From assembly GCA_937885465.1 (NCBI GenBank), contig CAKZZM010000182.1:1-51195 (forward strand): 51,195 bases of DNA. Direction: 5' to 3'. The position numbers were made by a program, and so were the translations under genes. Source of the DNA: an uncultured Bacteroidales bacterium. GTDB lineage: Bacteria > Bacteroidota > Bacteroidia > Bacteroidales > Paludibacteraceae. Position 1 is the first letter of the stretch. Every line of letters begins with the position of its first letter. Below the pieces are notes generated by a model. It did no database searches. It saw nothing but the letters and a program-made list of their open reading frames with translations, and was not told the origin of the DNA. Shown here one piece after another: positions 26,490 to 35,499 of this stretch.

Positions 26490-26644
26490 TGGAAAGTGAA
26501 AAGTTGAAAGTTGAAAGTCAGGGCAGAGTCCTAAAGTTGAAAGTCGATGGTAGAGACGGTCTTTTCGACCGTCTCTCAAAGAAGTCGAAAGTCTGAACGC
26601 TCGGAGGCGTTCTCCACTAAATAAGTCCGGGCAGAGTCCTAAAG
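26490..26644. repeat. Repeat-filled gap between valS and aroF-pheA
   Basis: Contains AAGTTGAAAGT units, two copies of a CAGGGCAGAGTCCTAAAGTT element (26516-26544; near 26625-26646, touching the valS stop), the 10-bp hairpin AGAGACGGTC-TTTTC-GACCGTCTCT, and a variant main-family palindrome (26594-26619). The last two repeat, inverted, the block at 14835-14917. The valS gene contains a third copy of the GGGCAGAG element in its coding sequence. Confidence 0.85.
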
Positions 26645-29428
26645 TTACAGCATTTTCAGCGATTCTTCGAGGGCGGCGATGCGGGCTTCGGCATCAGCGC
26701 GTTTCTTTCGCTCCAACTCTACTATCTCAGGCTTGGCATTCTGCACAAAACGCTCGTTCTGCAGTTTAGCCATTACTGAACGCAAGAAACCCTGTTGATG
26801 TTGCAACTCTGCCTCTAACTTCCGCCTCTGCTCTTCTTTGTCAATAAACTGCTCAAGCGGTACGGCATACTCCGTTGTTCCGACGATAAAAGATGCAGCA
26901 CCTTGCGGCTTCTCGTTCGCAACTGACACGGCTGAGAGGAATGCCAATTTCGTCAGCATCGCCTGCGACTCCACGTCGCAAGCTGCGCTATCGCGCTCCT
27001 TACCTGCCAACACAAATAATTCCAACTCCTGCTTCGGCGGAATATTTTTCTGCGCCCTTATATTACGAACGGCGGCAACCACCTCTTTTATATGGTCAAC
27101 CTTTTCTGTTACGCCCGTTTCCGCGGTACCAAAAGACAAAGTTGAACGTTGAGAGTCAGGGCAGAGCCCTAAAGACACGGTTATCGGAGCGGTCATTATC
27201 GTTTCGCCCGCCTTACGCTCAGTGATATTATGCCACAACTCTTCCGTAATAAACGGCATGAAGGGGTGCAACAACCTTAACATTATATCGAAGAAATATA
27301 GTGTATGCTCGTATGTTGAGCGGTCGATAGGCTTCTGATATTGAGGCTTAATCATCTCCAAATACCACGAAGAGAACTCGTCGGTATAGAGTTTATAGAT
27401 GGTCATTAGAGCATCCGAAAGACGATATTTAGAGAGTTGGTCAGCTACGGTTTCGGCAGCATTTTTCAGGACTTCATTAAACCAACGCATAGCAAGTCTG
27501 CTCACATCAGGAGTAGCGAGGTTATCTGACACTTCCCAACCTTTCACCAAGCGGAAGCAGTTCCATATCTTATTGCAGAAATTTCTACCTTGCTCACATA
27601 GAGCATCATCGTACAAGATATCGTTACCTGCCGGTGCAGAGAGCAGAATACCCATACGCACGCCGTCTGCACCATAGCGGTCGATAAGGTCAAGCGGGTC
27701 AGGCGAATTGCCGAGCGACTTCGACATCTTCCTGCCTAACTTATCGCGTACGATGCCAGTGAAATATACATTTTTGAACGGCATCTTGCCCATATATTCA
27801 TAACCTGCCATTATCATTCTCGCCACCCAGAAGAAGATGATATCAGGACCTGTAACAAGGTCGGATGTCGGATAGTAATACTGTATCTCTTTATTGTCAG
27901 GATGCTCTATTCCGTCAAAGAGAGAAATAGGCCAGAGCCATGAGGAGAACCAAGTGTCGAGTGCTCCCTCATCCTGCACAAGGTCATCAGCAGTAAGCGC
28001 GGCATTATGCTCTTTAGCAAGCGCAACTGCATCCTCTATTGTAGGAGCAATGAAGATCAAATCATCAGGATAGTCCTCTGCTCCTTTTTCCTCAAGAACA
28101 CTCTTGATATAGTAAGCAGGAATACGATGTCCCCACCATAGTTGACGCGATATGCACCAGTCTTTAACATTCTCAAGCCAGTTACGGTAGGTGTTTTTAT
28201 ACTTGGCAGGATAGAACACTATTTCATCATTTATCACAGGCGGCAGAGCAATATCAGCGAAGTGTTTCATTCTGATAAACCATTGCAGCGATAGTCTCGG
28301 CTCGATAGGCACATTCGTTCGTTCAGAATAGCCCACCTTATTCTCATAATCTTCTATTTTCTCCACGAGTCCTTGTGCCCCGAGGTCATCCACTATTGCC
28401 TTGCGGCACTGCTCACGCGTCATGCCGTGATACTTAAGCAGCGGTTCACGCAACTCCTGCTCCACCGTGTCCATATTAATATGCGCATCTGGAGTGAAGA
28501 TATCTATTATCGGCAGGTTATATGTCTGACCGAGGTTATAGTCGTTCACATCGTGCGCCGGCGTTACTTTCAAGCATCCCGTACCGAAACCGATCTCCAC
28601 ATACCTGTCTTCCATAACAGGCACTATTCTTCCCACTCTCGGTACCACCACATGCTTGCCGCTCAACCAGCGGTTGGCAGGGTCTTTCGGGTTGATAAAC
28701 ACTGCCACATCGCCCATTATCGTCTCAGGGCGGGTCGTAGCAACAAGGGCATAATAGCCTTTTTCGTCCTTACGGAGAATTTCGCCGTCTAAGCCTGTCG
28801 GCTTAACCTCTGCCTGCTCCACCACATAATACTTAAGATAGAAAAGATGCGAGTGCTCATCTTTATAGATAACCTCTTCGTCGGAAAGAGCGGTCTGCCT
28901 CTCCGGGTCCCAATTCACCATGCGCAACCCGCGGTAAATAAGACCTTTCCTGTAGAGGTCGCAGAACACTCGAATAACAGCACGCGAGCGCTTCTCGTCC
29001 ATAGTAAAAGCAGTCCTATCCCAATCGCAAGAGCATCCTAAGGTGCGCAGTTGCTTAAGTATTATCCCGCCATGCTCGTCTGTCCAGTCCCATGCGTGAC
29101 GCAAGAACTGCTCACGAGTAAGGTCTTGCTTATTGATACCCTGCTCTTTAAGACGCTTAATCACTTTCGCTTCAGTGGCGATGGAAGCGTGGTCGGTTCC
29201 CGGCACCCAACATACGTTCTTTCCTTCCTGACGGGCACGACGAACAAGCACATCCTGAATAGTCTCGTTCAAGACATGCCCCATGTGCAATACACCTGTA
29301 ACATTGGGAGGGGGAATAACTATAGTGAATGATTCTCTACTATCCGGTTCTGAATGAAAAAGTTTATTATCAAGCCAATATTGATACCATTCGGCTTCTA
29401 TCTCTTTCGGAGAATATATGCTATCCAT
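26645..29428 (-). CDS. valS: Valyl-tRNA synthetase
   Basis: A 927-residue class I synthetase charging tRNA-Val. It has the HIGH-type motif in PPNVTGVLHMGH, an editing (CP1) domain with TTRPETIMGD and TPAHDVNDY, and the KMSKS motif in GRKMSKSLGNSPDP. The anticodon-binding domain and the C-terminal tRNA-binding coiled coil (from EEQRRKLEAEL) follow. Residues ~750-767 (SLGLCPDSQRSTLSF) are an unusual insert before the helix containing VRNIRAQKNIP; the DNA there (27138-27176) is a copy of an intergenic repeat. It diverges from pheT across a hairpin-rich 267-bp gap. Confidence 0.95.
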   Translation of the reverse strand: MDSIYSPKEIEAEWYQYWLDNKLFHSEPDSRESFTIVIPPPNVTGVLHMGHVLNETIQDVLVRRARQEGKNVCWVPGTDHASIATEAKVIKRLKEQGINKQDLTREQFLRHAWDWTDEHGGIILKQLRTLGCSCDWDRTAFTMDEKRSRAVIRVFCDLYRKGLIYRGLRMVNWDPERQTALSDEEVIYKDEHSHLFYLKYYVVEQAEVKPTGLDGEILRKDEKGYYALVATTRPETIMGDVAVFINPKDPANRWLSGKHVVVPRVGRIVPVMEDRYVEIGFGTGCLKVTPAHDVNDYNLGQTYNLPIIDIFTPDAHINMDTVEQELREPLLKYHGMTREQCRKAIVDDLGAQGLVEKIEDYENKVGYSERTNVPIEPRLSLQWFIRMKHFADIALPPVINDEIVFYPAKYKNTYRNWLENVKDWCISRQLWWGHRIPAYYIKSVLEEKGAEDYPDDLIFIAPTIEDAVALAKEHNAALTADDLVQDEGALDTWFSSWLWPISLFDGIEHPDNKEIQYYYPTSDLVTGPDIIFFWVARMIMAGYEYMGKMPFKNVYFTGIVRDKLGRKMSKSLGNSPDPLDLIDRYGADGVRMGILLSAPAGNDILYDDALCEQGRNFCNKIWNCFRLVKGWEVSDNLATPDVSRLAMRWFNEVLKNAAETVADQLSKYRLSDALMTIYKLYTDEFSSWYLEMIKPQYQKPIDRSTYEHTLYFFDIMLRLLHPFMPFITEELWHNITERKAGETIMTAPITVSLGLCPDSQRSTLSFGTAETGVTEKVDHIKEVVAAVRNIRAQKNIPPKQELELFVLAGKERDSAACDVESQAMLTKLAFLSAVSVANEKPQGAASFIVGTTEYAVPLEQFIDKEEQRRKLEAELQHQQGFLRSVMAKLQNERFVQNAKPEIVELERKKRADAEARIAALEESLKML
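27138..27176. repeat. GGGCAGAG repeat inside valS
   Basis: AAAGTTGAACGTTGAGAGT followed by CAGGGCAGAGCCCTAAAGAC closely matches the intergenic copies at 26497-26544 and 26625-26646. It is read in frame through the C-terminal region of ValS. Confidence 0.8.
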
Positions 29429-29572
29429 TACGAGAAATAAAAAATGAAAAAATAAAATAAAAAATCCAATACATACACTTCAAAATTTATACCAAAAGAC
29501 GCTGACATTTGTAAGGAATAAAATAAATTTATTTTTTTTCAAATCCACCATTGCTGTGGTACAAAAATTGCA

Positions 29573-29655
29573 GAATAGTATTCGCGTGTACATACACGAG
29601 AATACGGTTTTGCAGCATATCTGCGACCCTGCGGGTCTCTTCGCCTCAAAGGCGA
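29573..29655 (+). promoter_or_regulatory. Five consecutive short hairpins in the pheT leader
   Basis: Perfect inverted repeats in a row: GAAT-AGT-ATTC (29573-29583), CGTGTA-CA-TACACG (29585-29598), GCAG-CATAT-CTGC (29612-29624), GACCC-TGC-GGGTC (29625-29637) and TCGCCT-CAA-AGGCGA (29641-29655). They end ~40 nt before the pheT ATG. They may be a structured leader RNA or a nest of palindromic repeats. Confidence 0.6.
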
Positions 29656-29695
29656 GAAAGGCACTCAAGTAGCACATAATTTTTTATTTCACAAT

Positions 29696-32263
29696 ATGAA
29701 TATTTCATACAAATGGTTGAGCCGGTACATAAATCTGACAGAGCCGGCAGAAGAAGTAGCGAAGCACCTCACTTCCATCGGATTAGAGGTGGGTACAGTT
29801 GAGAAGATTCAAACTATAAAAGGCGGGTTAGAAGGTTTGGTCGTTGCGGAGGTATTAACCTGCGTTGAGCACCCTAATAGCGACCACCTGCATATTACCA
29901 CCGTTCGTCTCTCCCCCGAGGCTGAGCCGGTGCAGATAGTATGCGGCGCACCAAATGTTGCAGCGGGTCAGAAGGTTATATGCGCCACCATAGGCACAGT
30001 GCTTTACTCTGGCAACGAGTCGTTCACTATCAAAAAGAGTAAGATTCGCGGTGTGGAGAGTTTCGGGATGCTATGCGCAGAGGACGAGATAGGTATCGGC
30101 AACTCTCATGACGGCATTATTGTTCTTCCGCACGATGCCCCCGTAGGTATGCCTGCAAAAGAATATTACCACATTGAGGACGACTACCTGATTGAGGTGG
30201 ACATTACTCCCAACCGTTCAGATGCGTGCTCACACTACGGCGTTGCCCGCGACCTATACGCATACTATACCAACGCAGAAGGTAACACTTGTGCAAAAAA
30301 CGACACAACGACTGAAAGAAGAGATAAAATAACTCTGACTAAGCCCGATATCAGTGCCTTCAAGGTTCAGAGCCACAGCCTCCCCATAGAGGTAATAGTA
30401 GAGAACACGACAGCCTGTCCGCGATATACAGGCGTTACCATACGAGGTGTAGAGGTCAAGCCTTCACCCGACCGACTGCAAGATGCACTACGCGCAATAG
30501 GTCTGCGACCTATCAACAATGTTGTGGACTGCACCAACTTCGTTCTGCATGAGATGGGGCAAGCCCTGCACGCCTTCGATGCCGACAAGATAAAAGGCGG
30601 CAAGGTAATAGTTAAGAATGTGGCTGAAGGTACAAAATTCGTCACCCTTGACGAGGTTGAACGCAGTCTGTCTGCCGCCGACCTCATGATATGCAATGCC
30701 GAAGAACCGATGTGTATCGCCGGCGTCTTCGGCGGTCTCGACTCAGGCGTTACGGAAGAGACAAAAAATGTGTTCTTAGAGAGTGCCTATTTCGACCCTG
30801 TCAGTATTCGCAAGACAGCACGCCGCCACGGATTATCAACCGATGCGTCTTTCCGCTACGAGCGCGGTTGTGACCCGAACAACACACTCTATGTCCTCAA
30901 GCGCTGCGCACTGCTCATTCAAGAGGTTGCCGGCGGAGAGATAGCAATGGAAGTGGCAGTGGGAGGCTCAGAACAACCGTTTGCACCATTTGAAGTGGAG
31001 TTTAACATAGCAAGGGCACAACGACTCATCGGAAAGCAAATAAGCGCAGAAAAGATTGAGAATATTCTCCATTCGCTTGAAATAGATATCGCCCGAAAAG
31101 ACGGCGATGATTGGACGCTTCTCGTGCCGCGCTATCGCGTGGATGTGCAGCGTGAATGTGATGTAGTGGAAGATATTCTCCGCATCTACGGCTACAACAA
31201 TATCGAGTTCCCTGAGAAGGTGAACACCAACCTCGTCTATGGCAAGAAGCCGGACCCCGTCTTCCTGCAACGGCGCATCAGCGAACAACTGTCGGCAGAA
31301 GGGTTCAACGAGATACTCAATAACTCCCTCACAAAAACATCCTACTACGAAGGCAGTGCCGTATATCCGCTTGAGCACTGCGTCCGTATTCTCAACCCGC
31401 TGTCAAGCGACCTTGGCGTGATGCGCCAAACTATGCTCTTCGGCGGATTAGAAAGTATAGAGCGCAATGTCAACCGCAAGAACACCGACCTTAAATTCTA
31501 TGAGTTCGGCAACTGCTATCACTATGCAAAGGACAGCGATTACCGAACGTTCGGAGACGTTCTCCACAAACGGCAGGACAGCGAACAAAGCGCAGAACCT
31601 ATCAATAACTACTCAGAAGAGACTCACCTCGCTTTGTGGATAACAGGGAATAAGTCAGCGCAGACTTGGGCACATGCAGAAGAGAAGACCTCATTCTACC
31701 TGCTGCACGCCTACATCAGGAATATTCTCACCCGCATGGGAGTGAATATTGATAAATGCGCACTTCAAGAGTTGCATGACGGCGACCCGCTCAATGAGTT
31801 ATACTCTGACGGTATGCATATCATTGCGCCCAATGGCAAACAGGTTGCCTTCATCGGCATTGTATCGCCAAAGGTACTTAAGCGCTTTGACATCAACTCA
31901 CCCGTCTTCTATGCCGACCTCAACTGGCAAATCCTGCTCAAGCAGAACAAACGCTACAAACCCGTCATCGAAGACCTGCCACGCTTCCCCGAAGTAAGGC
32001 GCGACTTTGCACTGCTTATCGATAAGAACATTCGCTTCGAAGACCTGAGAAAAGCAGCGTTCGAGACTGAGAAAAAACTGCTCAGGCAAGTGTTCCTCTT
32101 CGACGTCTATGAGGGTAAGAACCTGCCCGCAGGTAAGAAATCATACGCTATTGCCTGCATCCTGCAAGACCCCGATAACACCCTCAAAGTAAACCAAATA
32201 GATAATATCATGGCGAGAATTCGCAAGACATTTGAGGATAAGTTCGAAGCACAACTAAGATAA
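29696..32263 (+). CDS. pheT: Phenylalanyl-tRNA synthetase beta subunit
   Basis: An 855-residue subunit with all usual domains: EMAP-like tRNA-binding domain (~40-150, VEHPNSDHLHI), B3/B4 editing domain (ITPNRSDACSHYGVARDL onward), B5 domain, catalytic-like core (NPLSSDLGVMRQTMLFGGL) and C-terminal FDX-ACB anticodon domain (RFPEVRRDFALLID). It pairs with PheS, which is not in this window. Residues 617-624 (RTFGDVLH) are encoded by a full main-family palindrome (31545-31567), within a longer stretch before LALWITG. alaS follows 64 bp downstream. Confidence 0.95.
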   Translation: MNISYKWLSRYINLTEPAEEVAKHLTSIGLEVGTVEKIQTIKGGLEGLVVAEVLTCVEHPNSDHLHITTVRLSPEAEPVQIVCGAPNVAAGQKVICATIGTVLYSGNESFTIKKSKIRGVESFGMLCAEDEIGIGNSHDGIIVLPHDAPVGMPAKEYYHIEDDYLIEVDITPNRSDACSHYGVARDLYAYYTNAEGNTCAKNDTTTERRDKITLTKPDISAFKVQSHSLPIEVIVENTTACPRYTGVTIRGVEVKPSPDRLQDALRAIGLRPINNVVDCTNFVLHEMGQALHAFDADKIKGGKVIVKNVAEGTKFVTLDEVERSLSAADLMICNAEEPMCIAGVFGGLDSGVTEETKNVFLESAYFDPVSIRKTARRHGLSTDASFRYERGCDPNNTLYVLKRCALLIQEVAGGEIAMEVAVGGSEQPFAPFEVEFNIARAQRLIGKQISAEKIENILHSLEIDIARKDGDDWTLLVPRYRVDVQRECDVVEDILRIYGYNNIEFPEKVNTNLVYGKKPDPVFLQRRISEQLSAEGFNEILNNSLTKTSYYEGSAVYPLEHCVRILNPLSSDLGVMRQTMLFGGLESIERNVNRKNTDLKFYEFGNCYHYAKDSDYRTFGDVLHKRQDSEQSAEPINNYSEETHLALWITGNKSAQTWAHAEEKTSFYLLHAYIRNILTRMGVNIDKCALQELHDGDPLNELYSDGMHIIAPNGKQVAFIGIVSPKVLKRFDINSPVFYADLNWQILLKQNKRYKPVIEDLPRFPEVRRDFALLIDKNIRFEDLRKAAFETEKKLLRQVFLFDVYEGKNLPAGKKSYAIACILQDPDNTLKVNQIDNIMARIRKTFEDKFEAQLR
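31545..31567 (+). repeat. Main-family palindrome inside pheT
   Basis: Exact 23-base copy (GAACGTTC then GGAGACGTTCTCC then AC) inside the coding sequence, read in frame as RTFGDVLH. Confidence 0.92.
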
Positions 32264-32298
32264 AATGAAGTTTTAAGTTATATACATTGTTAATTTTA

Positions 32299-32315
32299 CG
32301 GCAATATCATTGCCG
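32299..32315 (+). promoter_or_regulatory. Hairpin just upstream of the alaS start
   Basis: CGGCAAT-ATC-ATTGCCG, a perfect 7-bp stem ending 12 nt before the ATG at 32328. It could influence translation initiation; it overlaps an alternative TTG start at 32310, making that start unlikely. Confidence 0.5.
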
Positions 32316-32327
32316 CACATTAAAAAT

Positions 32328-34949
32328 ATGAAAAGCAAAGAAATACGACAATCTTTTCTCGATTTTATGGCATCAAAGGGACATCAGGTAGTCCCCTCTG
32401 CCCCTATGGTTCAGAAAGATGACCCGACACTGATGTTTACCAACGCCGGTATGAACCCGTGGAAAGGTATCATTCTCGGTAATGACCCCATCAAATATCC
32501 CCGCGTAGCCGACTCGCAGAAATGTCTGCGCGTCAGCGGCAAGCACAACGACTTGGAAGAGGTGGGGCACGACACCTATCACCACACTATGTTCGAGATG
32601 CTCGGCAACTGGTCGTTCGGCGACTACTTCAAAAAAGAGGCTATTGACTTCGCATGGGAATATCTCGTGGATGTGCTGCATCTCGATTCCAAAGACCTCT
32701 ATGTTACCGTCTTTGAAGGTTCGAAAGAGGAAAATATAGGTCGCGATGACGAAGCAGCCTCAATTTGGGCAAAACATCTACCGGCAGACCATATCCTCAA
32801 TGGCAATAAGCACGATAACTTCTGGGAGATGGGCGAGACGGGTCCTTGCGGTCCTTGCTCCGAAATACATATTGACAGCCGCTCGGAAGAAGAGAAGAAA
32901 GCCTTGCCGGGCAGAGAACTTGTCAATAAAGATCACCCGCAAGTGATAGAGATATGGAATATAGTCTTCATGCAGTATAACCGTATGTCAGACGGCTCAC
33001 TCGAGCCGCTTAAGAATAAGGTCATCGACACAGGTATGGGCTTTGAGCGACTCGTCAGGACGATACAAGGTAAGCAGTCGAACTACGACACTGATATCTT
33101 TATGCCGATGCTGCACACTATCGGGCAGTTATGCGGCAAGAGATATGGTGAAGATGAGAAGACCGACATCGCTATGCGAGTTATTGCGGACCATATTCGA
33201 ACCATCGCCTTCGCCATCACCGACGGCCAACTGCCTTCAAACGAGAAGGCGGGTTATGTCATCCGCCGCATATTGCGCCGCGCCGTCAGATACGGATATA
33301 CCTTCCTCGCGCAACGAGAAGCGTTTATGTATAAACTCGTGCCGCAACTGATAGAAGATATGGGAGAGGCGTACCCCGAACTAAAGAGACAAGAAGCACA
33401 AATAACACCCGTCATCAGAAGCGAAGAGGAGAGTTTCTTGCGCACCTTGGATAAAGGCATAACCCTACTTCAGAAACTGATGGATGCCGACAAAAGCGGC
33501 AACAAGGTTATCAGCGGCTACGATGTCTTCACCCTCAAAGACACCTACGGTTTCCCGCTTGACCTCACCGAGCTTATCCTTCGAGAGAACGGCTTCACCA
33601 CCAATGAGGACGAATATAACAAGGCTCTCGAACGCCAGAAAGAGATGGGACGAACAGCCAATAAGCAAGACCTCGGTGATTGGGTCGTGCTACACGAAGG
33701 CGAACCTGAATTCGTAGGTTACGACAACCTCTGCGTTGAGACAGATATACTCCGCTACCGGCAGGTGACGCAAAAAGGCAACACCTTCTATCAGATAGTC
33801 ATCAGTCAGAACCCCTTCTATGCAGAGATGGGCGGCGAGGTAGGCGATACCGGTATATTGACAACAGACGACAAAGTGCTCACTATCATCGATTGCAAGC
33901 GCGAGAACGGTCTGCCGGTATTAATTGCCCGCGAACTGCCTGAATGGCTGACGCAAGGCGTAAAGATAACGGCAGAGGTGGATGCCGAGCGACGCGAGGC
34001 AATAGCCTGCAATCACACTGCTACCCATATTATCCATTATGCTCTTCGCCAAGTGTTAGGTGAGCATGTGGAGCAGAAAGGCTCACTCGTTACGGCGCAG
34101 TCGCTCCGCTTCGACTTCAGTCATTTCCAAAAAGTAACACCGGAAGAGATACGCCGAGCGGAACAGTTAGCTAACCGACTTATTCGCCAAGACCTACCCT
34201 TAGAGGAACATCGTCACACACCTATCGCCGAAGCGAAAGCAATGGGGGCTATGGCACTCTTCGGTGAGAAGTACGGCGACGATGTCAGAGTAATCAAATA
34301 TGGTCCGAGTATAGAACTGTGCGGCGGCTGCCACGTCTCTTCAACCGGCAGGATAGGCACTATCCGTATCCTTATGGAAACGAGTATCGCGGCAGGCATC
34401 AGGCGAATAGAAGCTGTCACCGCCAACGTAGCAGACGAACTGTATTACAAGCAACTCGATCTATTGCAGGAACTCAGGGGGTTCTTCAATAACACACCCG
34501 ACTTATCCGCTGCCATACATAAAGCCATTGACGAAAACGCTAACCTCAAAAAGCAAATAGAGGATCATATGGCGGAGAAAGTGTCGCATTTCTGCGATAA
34601 CCTAATCAGTCACGCAGAGGACTTGAATGGTATTCGCCTCGTCAGATTAGAAGGCACTGCCGACAACAATATGATTCGCAATGTAATGCCGATACTCAAA
34701 GGTAGATTTACCGACACGGCATTTGCAGTAGTAGCCGGAACAGAGCAAGACGGCAAGCCGCAACTTGCAGTCTTCCTCAGCCGGCCGCTGATCGACAAAG
34801 GTCTGCACGCAGGTAATCTCATCAAAGAAGCAGCCAAGCATATTCAAGGCGGAGGCGGCGGTCAACCATGGATGGCTATAGCAGGCGGCAGGCACAAAGA
34901 GGGGCTTCACGATGCCGTGGAAGAAATAATAAGCAAAATCAAATGTTGA
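32328..34949 (+). CDS. alaS: Alanyl-tRNA synthetase
   Basis: About 873 residues. Class II catalytic core with MFTNAGMNPWKGI and DDPTLMF; editing domain with HTATHIIHYAL and CGGCHVSSTG (zinc/His ligands); C-Ala domain with GGGGGQPWMA. It charges tRNA-Ala and clears Ser/Gly mischarging. ATG 32328 (MKSKEIRQSFLDF) is chosen because it gives the conserved N-terminus. It begins a run of five closely packed genes (alaS, nitroreductase, pdxA, DUF4837, guanine deaminase). Confidence 0.95.
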   Translation: MKSKEIRQSFLDFMASKGHQVVPSAPMVQKDDPTLMFTNAGMNPWKGIILGNDPIKYPRVADSQKCLRVSGKHNDLEEVGHDTYHHTMFEMLGNWSFGDYFKKEAIDFAWEYLVDVLHLDSKDLYVTVFEGSKEENIGRDDEAASIWAKHLPADHILNGNKHDNFWEMGETGPCGPCSEIHIDSRSEEEKKALPGRELVNKDHPQVIEIWNIVFMQYNRMSDGSLEPLKNKVIDTGMGFERLVRTIQGKQSNYDTDIFMPMLHTIGQLCGKRYGEDEKTDIAMRVIADHIRTIAFAITDGQLPSNEKAGYVIRRILRRAVRYGYTFLAQREAFMYKLVPQLIEDMGEAYPELKRQEAQITPVIRSEEESFLRTLDKGITLLQKLMDADKSGNKVISGYDVFTLKDTYGFPLDLTELILRENGFTTNEDEYNKALERQKEMGRTANKQDLGDWVVLHEGEPEFVGYDNLCVETDILRYRQVTQKGNTFYQIVISQNPFYAEMGGEVGDTGILTTDDKVLTIIDCKRENGLPVLIARELPEWLTQGVKITAEVDAERREAIACNHTATHIIHYALRQVLGEHVEQKGSLVTAQSLRFDFSHFQKVTPEEIRRAEQLANRLIRQDLPLEEHRHTPIAEAKAMGAMALFGEKYGDDVRVIKYGPSIELCGGCHVSSTGRIGTIRILMETSIAAGIRRIEAVTANVADELYYKQLDLLQELRGFFNNTPDLSAAIHKAIDENANLKKQIEDHMAEKVSHFCDNLISHAEDLNGIRLVRLEGTADNNMIRNVMPILKGRFTDTAFAVVAGTEQDGKPQLAVFLSRPLIDKGLHAGNLIKEAAKHIQGGGGGQPWMAIAGGRHKEGLHDAVEEIISKIKC

Positions 34950-34950
34950 C

Positions 34951-35499
34951 ATGACCTCTTTTCTCGACCTTGCATCACATAGGCGGTCTATTCGCAAATA
35001 CACTGACGAGCCTATAAAAGATGATGACATAAAAAAGATTATGCAAGCGGCACTTATGTCGCCTGCCTCAAAGCGGTGCAACCCGTGGGAGTTCGTTGTC
35101 GTCACCGACAGCTCCGTTCTTCGTAATATGTCAGGCTGCCGCACCTACGGCAGTGCTATGCTCGCCGAAGCCGCTGCCGCCATCGTTGTTTGCGTGGATG
35201 CTTCGCTCACCGACACTTGGCAATGCGACGGCGCAATAGCAGCCCAACAAATGCTGCTCGAAGCCGCCGACATCGGACTCGGTGCCTGCTGGGTACAGGT
35301 GTACGGAAGAATGGTAAAAGATATAAGTACGGCAAGTGCGGAAAATATGTCTGCCGAGCAACTTATAAGGGAGTTATGCAACATACCCGAACGACTACAA
35401 GTACTCTGCATCGTATCACTCGGACACCCCGACGAAGAAAGGAAACCGCGAGAATTAGACAAACTTCAATACGAAAAGATTCATTATGGACAATACTAA
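34951..35499 (+). CDS. Nitroreductase-family protein
   Basis: A 182-residue FMN protein with SHRRSIRKYTDEPI at the N-terminus, SPASKRCNPWEFVVV, then IGLGACWVQVYGR and CIVSLGHPDEE near the end. It belongs to the same superfamily as the enzyme at 2694-3272 but is a distinct, shorter subtype. It starts 1 bp after the alaS stop and overlaps pdxA by 14 bp, so it is co-translated with them. The substrate is unknown. Confidence 0.87.
   Translation: MTSFLDLASHRRSIRKYTDEPIKDDDIKKIMQAALMSPASKRCNPWEFVVVTDSSVLRNMSGCRTYGSAMLAEAAAAIVVCVDASLTDTWQCDGAIAAQQMLLEAADIGLGACWVQVYGRMVKDISTASAENMSAEQLIRELCNIPERLQVLCIVSLGHPDEERKPRELDKLQYEKIHYGQY

Noticed and set aside
29429..29500. valS promoter at TAAATTTTG
   Set aside because: The -7 box has one extra base and no TTTG or TTG at proper distance, so it was not listed as a promoter.
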